From: Quillaja saponaria
Taxonomy: Eukaryota > Streptophyta > Magnoliopsida > Fabales > Quillajaceae
Direction: 5' to 3'
DNA: 64,000 nucleotides
Assembly: GCA_029379385.1 (NCBI GenBank)
Contig: CM055611.1
Location: forward strand, 2,418,001 to 2,482,000
The position numbers were made by a program, and so were the translations under genes. The notes below the pieces were generated by a model. The model had not been told where the DNA came from. It worked only from the letters and a program-made list of their open reading frames with translations, and did no database searches. Below, one piece after another: positions 34,888 through 45,260 of the stretch (its first letter is position 1; every line of letters begins with the position of its first letter).

Positions 34888-36956
34888 TGTTTAAAACATT
34901 GAGTTGTTGTCATTTAGAAAACAAATATATTTATATATCTAGTTTAATTTGCTTTAGATGAAAGTGTTTAATATTAGGGTGTGCAATATTAAAGTTTGAA
35001 AAATCGATTCTTTCTTTAGTTTAAAGCAATTTTTTGTATGAGAATATGAAACGTGAGAATTGCATGACAATTTCTTTCCATGGCTTCCCTTTTCGTTTCA
35101 GTCTGTGCTATCTGCTAAGCTCAATTCAAACACAGGTTGGGTAATCAAAGCTTAGATAAACCCGAAAAACTGTTCCTTTTCTCCTCCTATCACTATATTG
35201 TTGATATTTTTCTTGCAGCTTATATCTTTATTTTTTGGGCAGATTGATTTTGATTTTCTTTTCCTTAAAGTTTGCAATTTTCTGCTTCGGCCGGGTGAGT
35301 TCGATGTCATGACCATCCCATTTCGGTTTGATAGTGATAGTCTAGTAGTAAAGCTCAAAGATGGGTTCGCTTGGTCCCGAGTCCTGACATAAAACCATTC
35401 TCCATTTTCTTCACAAAATTAACAAACAAAAGAAAGCCAGTTTCTGTATTTACAGAAAAATTGAGTCAACAAGAGGAAGGGAATTGTGCTCTGCAAGTCA
35501 AATTTTTGAAGCTGGTAAATGATGGGTGGCAAAAAGGAATATAATTAAACAAGATATTTAGAATTGATTAGCTGGTCATGACATCTAGAAGCAACTTTGC
35601 TTTCTTCCATTCATTGAAACTTACACCCATTGTTAGATATGTTATAGGAGTGTCATTACTGCCAAAGCCAATTTAGCACTAATAACGTCCTAAATATGTA
35701 TTTAGAAATGAAAAATATAATGGGTGAGGCCAGCTGTACCTAGTTCTTTTAAAAGATAATATAATAGGGAAGGTTTTATCCAGTTGTTTCTATGTTTAGG
35801 TGAAATTTGATGATTATAGTTAATTGTCACATAAACATTTTTTGTTTTGTTTTTCATTAAGAATTTTTATTTATGGTGGTTAGGCAATTTTCAGGTCAAT
35901 TTATGTAGCCAGAACTTTGAGTGGTATAGTAAGTTCAAGGGTTGACTCTCCTTCAAATGCCTACTTGAAAATGTATTCCCCACTTCTTTCTCTCTTGTAG
36001 ATTATCCACATCAAGATTTTGCCTTCTAACAAGATTCGAACCCAAGAAATCCATACATAAATCACATTTTCTTTACCACTAATATCAATTCCCTTAAGAT
36101 TTAAAGATTTTAAGGCACAATATCAACCTCTTGTGAATTAAAAACACTTATAATACATATATTATAGTGGTATATAGTATTTTGGGAACTCAATGATATC
36201 ACTGTAAATTATCATATCTAAAAATTCGAGTACCTTTAAGCTAATGATAAGTTGATCTATTGAGTTGCACATCTAAATCAAAATCTTTATATGGTTAAAT
36301 GATTTGTGGATAGAGTTATATCCGAATTATGTCATGGTTGGTTAAATTCACAACAAACCGGATCAATTCATAAACAAACACGAATAAATCTTAATTTGTA
36401 TCAAGTTTGGACAATCCACTTGGATATTGATCCGATATGATCCATTAGCTTACTATATGAGCACTGAATTACTTAAATATTCTAACATAAAATTTAGAAC
36501 TCATGGTCTTGTTCACTAGTAAATGTGTATTTGGAATGAGGTTAAAGATGTGAGGGTTAATCAATACATGAAGATAATATCATGGTAGATATATTAAGGA
36601 GAGAAATCTTAAACTTAATTATGTTTGGTTGTGATTATAAATGTAATTTAATTTTTAATTTCTTAATTGTTAATCATAATTGATATAACATTAATGATTA
36701 ACAAAAAAAAAATTATTATTGGGTACGATTATTTAATCTTGGGATAATGATAAAAACTATTATATCAAATCTTGCACAAATAAAAGTTTTTTGTTTTAGT
36801 CTAATCAAATAGAACCTAACTTTAAAACCAATTAAAATATACATATATATATTTAGCAACATGTATTTCGCAGTGAAAGATTAACTCAAATAAATGACGA
36901 GCAGAAAGCTGATGGCTTAGACAATTAAAATTTTACTATATGAGCACAAGCAGAGG
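34888..36956. other. AT-rich non-coding stretch
   Basis: Two overlapping opposite frames near 35152-35392 are unrecognised and mutually exclusive. Nothing else supports a gene here. Confidence 0.5.
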
Positions 36957-37009
36957 ACCATCTTGCTATCTTTACCTTCATGAAAAAACTGCAACTCAAA
37001 ATTTGAAAC

Positions 37010-37114
37010 TCATAGCAAGTCAGATGAACCACTTCCTTGGTTTCTTGATTTGACAGTAGCTAAAATGTACTCAGAAACCACTGATTGCATGTAGGCAGAG
37101 AAGTACATGAACTT
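37010..37114 (-). CDS. Putative terminal exon, downstream duplicate
   Basis: Differs from the upstream copy by two residues (S for L at position 11, T for A at position 20) and keeps the same stop. Its acceptor-like sequence (gttctctacag) lies in the junction sequence between the two units. If spliced it would give an alternative last exon with nearly the same peptide; otherwise it is a pseudo-exon in the 3' flank. Confidence 0.35.
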   Translation of the reverse strand, partial: KFMYFSAYMQSVVSEYILATVKSRNQGSGSSDLL

Positions 37115-37187
37115 CTGTAGAGAACCATCTTGCTTGTCTCTACCTATCTTGACCTCCATGAAAAAACTGCAACTCAAAATTTGAAAC

Positions 37188-37292
37188 TCATAGCAAGTCA
37201 GATGAACCACTTCCTTGGTTTCTTGATTTGACAGCAGCTAAAATGTACTCAGAAACCACTAATTGCATGTAGGCAGAGAAGTACATGAACTT
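37188..37292 (-). CDS. Putative terminal exon, upstream copy
   Basis: After an acceptor-like catattcag the - strand reads KFMYFSAYMQLVVSEYILAA, then VKSRNQGSGSSDLL and a TGA at 37188. The composition is protein-like and the exon-sized frame is preceded by a plausible acceptor, but I do not recognise the family and no upstream exon could be tied to it. It may be the end of a gene starting in the GC-rich block near 39700-39900, with the solo LTR in its intron. That is inference. Confidence 0.4.
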   Translation of the reverse strand, partial: KFMYFSAYMQLVVSEYILAAVKSRNQGSGSSDLL

Positions 37293-37467
37293 CTGAATAT
37301 GAAATATTTCAATGGAGATCAACCAAGATAAATTGGCTAACTTTGCAACTCTTGATTCCTACATTCAAGCGATTTAGCTAAAAAAGGAACTCTGTTTCTT
37401 AAACAATGGGTTCCTAGGATACTAAAGAAAGCTCCTAGTAAATTGGTTCGAATGAAAATATAACTAC

Positions 37468-38355
37468 TAAACATGAATTGTTGTAAAGGAAAATAATAAA
37501 GAAATGCGATAAATAAAACATGTAAAGAAATGCTGTAAATAAATCATGTAAAGAAATGCTGTAAATAAAGCAATAAAGGCTGAATGTAAAATAGGAATCA
37601 AATTGAATTGATAAGTTTGTATTTGACATTGAAGTGTATTTACAATTAATGACTATAGTACTATTTATACAAGAAAAACTACTCGTTAACCCACTAAGCC
37701 TATCTGTCATGTTCTCCCTTAACCTCCTGACCAAGCATTCACTAATGTAGGAGCATAGCTAACAACCAAAGTGAGTTATAGCTCCTGTCAGCTGACTTGC
37801 CCAAAATTTAGCAACCTATTTCTATGTCAAGCTAGTCCAAATAATGAGTTTCTGATGTTCCATATCTCCATTATCCCTTAGAAATAGGGTTTGATGTTGA
37901 AAGCGATCTATGTGCACCGAACAACCTTTGACTTGGTCTAACTTGGCAGATCCATTAGTTCCAATAAGCTGACTGACCAAATTTTGTTTCAAGAAGTCAA
38001 TAAGCCCAATAAGTGTCCAAGCTCGTTGAAAGATCAATTTTGAACCTTAAATAGGTTTGATTTTTATCTTCTCCTTTGAACCAATCCCAACAACTTTTTC
38101 CTTTCATTTAAAATCTTAAACGAATATCCCTATTTTAAAGGGATTTAGAATCATGCCATTATCCTTTATTATTTTTAAATAAGAAATATTGGATATGGCT
38201 TGATTTTGATAACTAAGTGGCCTACTAATTGGTCTGGACAAAACTTGAATTAAGCCCAAATTTTAATTAGCTGACCTAGTCCATTAGCTGATTAACGCTC
38301 AGCTGACTAGCCCAGATGAATTCAGCCCACACCTGACATATTTTTGGTGTTAACA
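37468..38355 (-). mobile_element. Solo LTR with TSD ACTAC
   Basis: On the - strand it starts TGTTAACACC at 38355, has a TATA box (gtataaatag, near 37672) and ends catgttta at 37468. ACTAC flanks both sides (37463-37467 and 38356-38360). The expected terminal CA appears as TA, one transition away. No internal retroelement sequence is attached. Confidence 0.65.
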
Positions 38356-38360
38356 ACTAC

Positions 38361-39655
38361 TTCGTATCAAATGATTCCTTGATGCTTTTCACAACCATAT
38401 CATAGTTGATGGATGCCAACTAGGGCAAGTTTTGTAAATAAAAGAAGTTAAACTTAAAGTTGAACTCATGAATTGACAAGTATATTTCTGGACTTAATAA
38501 ACAAAAACCAAAATCCTATGTTCCCAAGGGAAAATCAAAAAGAAAAGAGAAAGAAAACCATCCTATGTAATAAAGCTCTAGTATAACAATTTGTAAGAAT
38601 AACCATTATCCTAAACTTCATACCAAATCATCAAAATATCCTTTCCCTTTACCACTTCTGTCACAACAAAAACACTGTATAAAAAACGAGATGAACAGAG
38701 TTTCAATCCATAAGGCAACCACATTCCATGCCACAAAACCATCACATCATACACAAGATTTTTGAACATAAAGAGAAAAAAAAAAAAGTGAAGTAGCATC
38801 AGCAGCAGCATAAATATTGTTTTGATCAGTAGAACAATCTTATTATGTTAACAATTGTATTCCAATTTAAAACTTGATCAGATATATATTTAATTGTATC
38901 TTATCTAACTATGGAGCAATACAGCTAAGTATGTTATGCAGTTGTATGAAAGCTAATAAGCCTAGTAACTAAGCTATCTAGAAACATATATAAAGTAGGC
39001 ACATGACAGGCAAAGAGTCTCACTCCAGATAATGCCACAAAATGGCTGAGTAATGATTAGGTGCAAACTAGACATTCTGAAGAAGCTTTAATGGTTATTG
39101 ATATGCAACTGCAACTTCTAATTGATTTCAATTATTTTTTTCCTTTGGAGTAGAAATTTAGCATTTTTCACGTTCTTTCAGTTTTCGTTACTTCTTATAT
39201 TCTCAAACAAGCAACACATTCTATGTCAAATCTGCAATAAAATTCCTTAATCAATTCTCCATATAAATCTACCTAGGATCAGAACATCTAGAAACAGGGA
39301 CTTTAGGAACATACTACTATCTTTCCTCTGAGTCCTAAAAATTTAGAAAGCAAAGTCCCTAGTTAAATTCCTCATCTGAAATACATTTATCATTCCTAAT
39401 CCGTTAATTTTTAAAACAAAATACATAAAGACCCACTTAAAAGTTCCTAACTTTTCAGAATGAAAATCCCTATTTCGGTTGTGCCAACTGCCAAACAAAT
39501 CTAAATGCCAGGGTTTTGCAGCATTTAGAATTTCATGCATGTGAAGCCCATAATTCCCTTCCTAATATTTGGGAATCTGTAAGAGAGAATTTCAAAGGAA
39601 TTACAGAAAATCAAGCAAATATTAACAAATCAGATGAACAAAAATTTGTCAAGGT
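38361..39655 (-). other. Non-coding stretch, possibly intronic
   Basis: No recognisable coding sequence. On the - strand an acceptor-like ctctcttacag (near 39581-39591) precedes a short stretch with ATG. If a gene links 39.7 kb to 37.2 kb, this would be its intron region. Confidence 0.3.
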
Positions 39656-39962
39656 TCAGAAAACGAAATAGCCTCTATATGCAAGAAGGATAGAAACATA
39701 TCTGTAGAGAAAATGGCGGAACAGGAGGTGAAAAATTAAGAACAAAAATATCCAAACAATTTTCCAGCGCCCGCCAGAGATGTGGTAGAGCCGCCGCCGT
39801 TGGTTTGGATCGGAAAGCAGATCCGAGTGGGTGGAAAAAGTTTTCTCCACGTAGGGATGAGTCTGGCAACCACTGAGCTCGGCATCCTTCAAATGAGCGA
39901 TAATAAAAGATGCCATATGTTGTTGTACAGTAACGTACTCCTTGTAAATTCCAGCCTTAACA
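39656..39962 (-). pseudogene. Pectin methylesterase fragment fused to a GC-rich exon-like block
   Basis: On the - strand, right after the copia insertion, the frame reads VKAGIYKEYVTV (39961-39926). This is the PME stretch with the conserved GxYxE motif. The frame stays open to 39656, but what follows (QQHMASFIIAHLKDAELSGC...) is not PME-like. The block 39690-39900 is GC-rich and resembles the first exon or leader of another gene. The PME catalytic core motifs expected downstream are absent. A deletion or rearrangement joining PME to unrelated sequence near 39922 is likely. Confidence 0.6.
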
Positions 39963-40233
39963 TGATGGATTTAGAAGCAAAGTAAATAATGATAATAAAA
40001 GCACAATTATTGGAGAGGACAAAATGAATTGCTCCACGCCTTTATTCATAAACTAGTCAAGTTTTTTTTATAGACATACACTCTTAGAGATTCTCACCTA
40101 AAGTGAGAAAGTTAGGCAATCTTTAGTGCATTACGTACAAACAAAATAAGAATAAGAAACTAATAGTAAAAAGAACTCATTCAACCAAGACTTATCCAAA
40201 AGCTAACCTGCCATTTTGGATCATTCCTCAACA
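39963..40233 (-). mobile_element. 3' LTR of the copia element
   Basis: 271 bp paired with 44233-44514. It is preceded on the - strand by the purine-rich aagggagag (40234-40242). Confidence 0.92.
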
Positions 40234-40253
40234 CTCTCCCTTGATTCAAAATT

Positions 40254-43200
40254 GCAAACTCCAAGACGCTTTTCGAAATGATTATGCTTTGCCTGTTAAA
40301 GTGATTTTGTGAGAATATTAGCACTTTGTTCATTTGTACTACAATGCTTCAAGACAATTGTTTCTTTTTCAACTAGCTCTCTGATGAAATAATGTTGAAT
40401 ATCTATTTGCTTTCACCTTTCATGGAAGACCAGATTCTTTGTCATTGCAATTACTGATATATTGTCACAAAAAATTTCTGCTCGTTTATGTTCTTAATGA
40501 AGGTCTGCAAGTAATTTTCTAAGCCACAGTGCTTGACATTGCAAAGATGCTGCAGCAACATACTCTGCTTTAGATGATGACAATGCTTGGGTTGACTGTT
40601 TCTTTGAGCTCCAAGTGATAGCCCTAGAACCAAGGTTGAAAAAATTTCTTGATATACTTTTCCGGTCATCCAAGGAACCTGTCTAATCACTATCTGAAAA
40701 TCCATGCAACCTGAAGTTTGAATTGTGTGAATACCAAAGCCCGAAGTTTGTTGTTCCAACAATGTAACGTAAAATTATTTTAGTTGCTCCAAGATGATGT
40801 TTTGTTGGATTATGCACTCCGACAAAAAAAGAGATCTCAGGACGAGTATGAGTCAAATAGATTAAGCCGCCAATTAAACTCCTAAACAATCTTCTAGCAT
40901 CTTTTTTTTTCCATCATCAAGCTACAACTTTTCATTCACATTCATGGGAGTGGCTGTCATTTGCAGTTAAGCATATTCAATCTCTTAAGTAAGTTAGTGG
41001 CATACTTTTGTTGTGAAATAAAAATCCCGTCATGTCCTTGCTTCACTTCTAGGCCAAGAAAATAATGTAGCATACCTAAATCTGTCATTTTAAACTTTTT
41101 CATCATGCATGCTATAAATTCACATATAAAAGAGTAAGAAGACCCTATATAAATCATATCATCAACATACAAACAAACCAACAAGAGATCATTATGTCCA
41201 TGCTTTTTTTATGTAAAGAGTTGGCTCATTCTCACTTCTTTAAAAACCATTTTGTTTGAAATATGAGTCAATTTTGTTGTACCATGCTCGTGAGGCCTGC
41301 TTTAGCCCATAAAGAGCTTTCTTAAACTTGTACACTTTGTTTTCTTCTCCTTTAATGACAAAACCATATGGTTGAGCTATATAAACTTCCTCTTCCAAGT
41401 CTCCATTTAAGAAGGTAGATTTAACATCAAATTGATAAACATACCATTTTAATTGTGCAGGTAATGCTAAGAGAGTTCTTACAGTTTCAAATCAAGTAAC
41501 TGGAGAGAACGTTTCGTCAAAGTCAATGCCATGTTGTTGCGAATACCCTTTTGCTACCAATTGGGCCTTATGCTTTTGTATGCTTCCATTAGCATGGTAC
41601 TTTGTCTTGAACACCCATTTGCAAGACACCCATTTGATTCCAATTACATTTTTTTTCATTTGGAGGATCCACCAAATCCCACTTTTTATTCCTCTTAATT
41701 GCCTCAAGCACTTCATTCATTGAATTTCTCCACTCTCCTTTTGTAGCTATTTCTTCAAAACTATATAGGTCTGCAACAAAAAAAAGCAAATTTACGGCTT
41801 TCATAAATTTAAGCCAGTGATCTAGACTTTCTTGGCTGAGATCCATATGAGAAGTCTTCTAAATAAGGATCTATTAGTCTTGATCTGCTACCGTCAATGC
41901 CATTGGGACACAGATCTGGTGTACTTGGAAGGGCTTGATTTGCTTCTTCTCTTGGAGGAGCTTCATTTTCAGTTGGAATCTGCTAATTTTCATTGTTATT
42001 TTTCCATTTCCAGCTTGAGTTTTCATCAAAGACTACATTCCTACTAATAATAACCATGCCATTTATTGGATTATACAATCGAAAAGCTTTGGATTGAGAA
42101 CAATAGCCAATAAAAATGCATTTTTAGACTTTTCATCAAGTTTATGGTGATCTTGAGAATTTATGAAAGCATAAGCAACACAACCAAAAATTCTTAAATG
42201 ACTTACCCAAGGTTTACTACCTTTCCAAGCTTCAAATGGGGTTTGATACAAAATAGCTCTTGTGGGAGAAATGTTCAGCAAGTAGGCTGCTGTAGTAATT
42301 GCCTAAGCCCAAAATTGATTTGGAAGATTCTTTCTTTTTAACAAGCTTCTAGCCATCTCTAAAACTGTTCGGATCTTTTGTTCAACTATTTCATTTTGCT
42401 CCAATGTATAAGATGCTGTCAGTTCCCTGTGAATTCCATTCTCCTCACAAAAAAGATTAAATTCATGAGATACAAATTCACTGCCTCTATCAGTACGGAG
42501 AACCTTGATGCTGTTGCCACTCTTCTTTTCAACTAATGCCTTGTATTTTTTGAAGTTGTCAAAAGTTTCAGATTTAAACTTCAAAAAATATACACAACTC
42601 ATGGGACTATAGTCATCAATAAAGAATAGGAAGTATCAACTCCCACCAAATGATTCGGTATGCATGGGACCACATAAATCAGCATGCATTAATTCAAGAC
42701 AATTAGAGGCCCTGTATAACTTTCCAACAAGAAATGATCTCTTACTTTGCTTTCCATAAACGCAACCTTCACATACGTTATCAAGTGATTCAAGTTTTGG
42801 TTCTTATTTCGACTTAACAATCTTAGTCCATTCATATTCAAGTGTCCATAACGCAAATGCCACAATCTAGATTCATCATCATGCTTTTTACTGGCAACCA
42901 ATGCACATTTAACTTCTGACACTTCAAGAGAAAACATTTTATTTGCTGTCATTTTAACATTTGCTAGAATTTGACTAGAATTTTTTATTTTTTTTGATAA
43001 CACATTTTCTATCATCAAACATAATAGAAAAATCATTATCTAACAATTGACCAACACTCAACAAGTTATGTGCTAGACTAGGGGCAAACAAAACATTCTG
43101 AATATCCTTAACTTTACCATTGCTAGTCATGACAGTAAAAATACCTTTTCCTTCAACCTGTATTTGCTTATTATCTCCAAGCCTAATCTGCTTCCTTTCT

Positions 43201-44183
43201 GATTCATCATGTTCTTTAAATATTACTCTCACGCTAGACATGTGATTTGAGCAATCACTGTTAACATACCAAACGTTATTGTCACAATTAACAAAATCAG
43301 AGTGGGCCATGAAAAGCATACTTTCCTCTCTTTTTTCCTCTGCATAGCTTGCTTGATCATTTTTATACCAGCATTCTGCTTCTATGTGGCCAAACTTGTT
43401 GCAATGATAACATTCCACTTCGTCTCTCCTATTGTTTGACCAATTAGATTGTCCTCTATCTCTGCCTCTGCGATGGCCTCTTCCTCGAAAACCTCCTCTG
43501 CCACGTCCTTGTTCCGATAGTTTTTCATTTTGATTTGAAGACTCCCCTTTTGCTTGAAAGACTTTCTCTTCGTTCTTCTCAATTGACCTATTTATCCTTA
43601 CTTCATGAGCTTGCAAGGAACCCATTAATTCATCAAATGAAAACACAAATAAATCTTTAAATTCTTCAATTACAGTGACCATATGATCAAACTTGGGAGT
43701 TAAACTCCTCAGAACTTTTGCAATCAGTTTCATCATTAATCTCTTCACCATGCAACTTCATTTGACTAACAATTCCAATAAGACAAAAAATCTTGCACAG
43801 ACTTGTTATTTTGCATGAACAATGTTTCAAAATCACAACGAAGAGATTGAAGTTCCACAATGATTACATTAGATGAAGCTTGAAACTCCTTGTGCAATAT
43901 CGACCATGCTTCATTTGAAGTGGTTGCTGCAAAGATCCTTGAAAAAAATGGTTTCATGGACTGCTTGTTGAATGAACAAAAGGGCTTTGGAATCTTTCTT
44001 CACATTCTCTCTTTACCAATTATTGCCTTCTTCTGCATCATCATAGCCATTCTCGATAAGATCCCAGAGATCTTAAGTCTTGAACAACGTCTTCATCTTG
44101 ATACTCCAGTACTTAAAATTCTCTCCTTTAAAATGGCAATTAATGGTTGCGAAAAATTCATTGAAGCTTCGTTTTGCTGCCAT
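40254..44183 (-). pseudogene. Copia gag-pol polyprotein, inactivated
   Basis: Gag starts at 44183 (MAAKRSFNEFFATI) and has an in-frame stop after KTLFKT. Gag continues at 43957-43766. The zinc knuckle CYHCNKFGHIEAEC is near 43400. The protease site reads YVNSDCSNHM near 43265 instead of the usual DSGCSNHM. GAG-pre-integrase (LWHLRYGHLN) is near 42865, and the integrase core (VLRTDRGSEFVSHEF, then TLEQNEIVEQK) near 42500-42380. RT blocks include [20 protein letters not shown] and CLYVDDMIYIG (near 41165). RNase H ends near 40300. At least several frameshifts and stops interrupt the frame. Confidence 0.9.
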
Positions 44184-44217
44184 TCTTTGACTCAGTTGCT
44201 CCCAAAAGAAGGTACCT

Positions 44218-44230
44218 GCTATGATACCAC
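44218..44230 (-). other. Primer binding site, initiator tRNA-Met type
   Basis: On the - strand tggtatcatagc lies two bases after the 5' LTR. It differs by one base from the common plant copia PBS tggtatcagagc. Confidence 0.85.
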
Positions 44231-44232
44231 AA

Positions 44233-44514
44233 TGATGGATTTAGAGGCCAAGGAAATATTGATAATAAAGAAACACAATTATTGCAGAGGACAAAATGTA
44301 TTGCTCCACATCTTTATTCATAAACTAGTCAAGTCCTTTTATAGAATTAGACTCCTAGAGATTCTCACCTAAAGTGAGAAAGTTAGGCAACCTTTTTTAG
44401 GTGCACTACGTACATGATAAGAACAAAATAGGAATAGGAAACTAATAATAAAAAGGACTCATTCAACAAAACTTATCCAAAAGCTAATATGCCATTTTGG
44501 ATCATTCCCCAACA
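44233..44514 (-). mobile_element. 5' LTR of the copia element
   Basis: 282 bp. On the - strand it starts TGTTGGGGAATGATCC and ends ATCCATCA. It aligns throughout with the 3' LTR. Confidence 0.92.
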
Positions 44515-45260
44515 TAACATAGATGATGTATCTGCCTTTATAGTTCTTCGGGTAAGCAGCAAGTGCAGCAGTAATGGTATTGTATTGTCCACTTCCATCT
44601 TTAGCAGCAACCGCTTTAGGTATGACTCTTCCATTGTCATGAACAGAAAAAGCTTCCTATGCAGATGCAGAAAACCATGTTGGACACCCATCATCACTTA
44701 CAAGAAGGCGACAAGCCATAGGTTTTGCGTTTATCTTCAAATTCAAAGCCTCTAGAATGTTGGGGATCCCAGAAATAATGTCCAAAACCTTAAAAGTTCG
44801 CTTCTCTGAATCTTCTAAACCTCCTGCTTGCAAGTCCTTTAAAACCTTAATTTGATCATGTTTTAGTTCCGCATGCAACCAATTCTTGAGATCATAAACA
44901 ACATGGTCGTCTACACTGTTAAGATCACCATCATCGCCCATGGTGGAAATGGTCGCCTCAAGACTTTCTACAGCGAATTTCAACAAGTTTTTGTAATCCT
45001 CGACATTCATCTTCATCCTCATTGTGTAGTCATGAAAATCAAAGAAAGGATCATTTCTCTTTCTTGACATAGAGATTCTTCTTCCTTAATGCCACAAGTC
45101 TATCGGACATGTTCATGGGTTTGAGAATTTGGTTTGTTGTTGCTTTAATTGCAGCCCTAATGTATTCTTTTGGATCATCTGTGCTATTTACGGTACCAAG
45201 TGTATCATAACAAAGCTTTTGGTGTCCCGTTGTCGAAGAAATGGCAGCAACAGCCTTAAA
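44515..45260 (-). pseudogene. Pectin methylesterase pseudogene, N-terminal part
   Basis: Pectinesterases of this type have an N-terminal inhibitor-like (PMEI) domain and a catalytic beta-helix domain that de-esterifies cell-wall pectin. The - strand here gives the PMEI part in two frames. The first, about 45254-45075, reads KLCYDTLGTVNSTDDPKEYI and IKATTNQILKPMNMSDRLVA. The second, 45070-44657, reads DYKNLLKFAVESLEATIST and ends FSASA-stop. A frameshift lies between the two and another near 44655. The catalytic domain then begins with PKAVAAKDGSGQYNTITAAL and ends IIYV at the copia TSD. The next PME codons lie at 39961-39926. The Cys expected in D-C-K is Tyr, another sign of decay. Confidence 0.85.

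Larger units (their letters stand above)
36957..37295 (-). repeat. Recent tandem duplication of a putative terminal exon
   Basis: Two units (36957-37123 and 37124-37295) are nearly identical over most of their length. On the - strand each contains an acceptor-like cag, a 35-codon open segment and shared 3' sequence. Confidence 0.85.
39963..44514 (-). mobile_element. Copia LTR retrotransposon with TSD TAACA, inserted in a PME gene
   Basis: A 4.55-kb element with all hallmarks: LTRs of 271 and 282 bp, ends TGTTGAGG...CCATCA on the - strand, TSD TAACA (39958-39962 and 44515-44519), tRNA-Met-type PBS and PPT. The polyprotein is decayed. LTRs differ at a moderate number of sites, so the insertion is not very recent. 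The TSD lies inside a PME codon run, so the insertion broke an exon. Confidence 0.92.

Noticed and set aside
43890..44372. 160-codon + strand frame
   Set aside because: It is antisense to copia gag and the 5' LTR.
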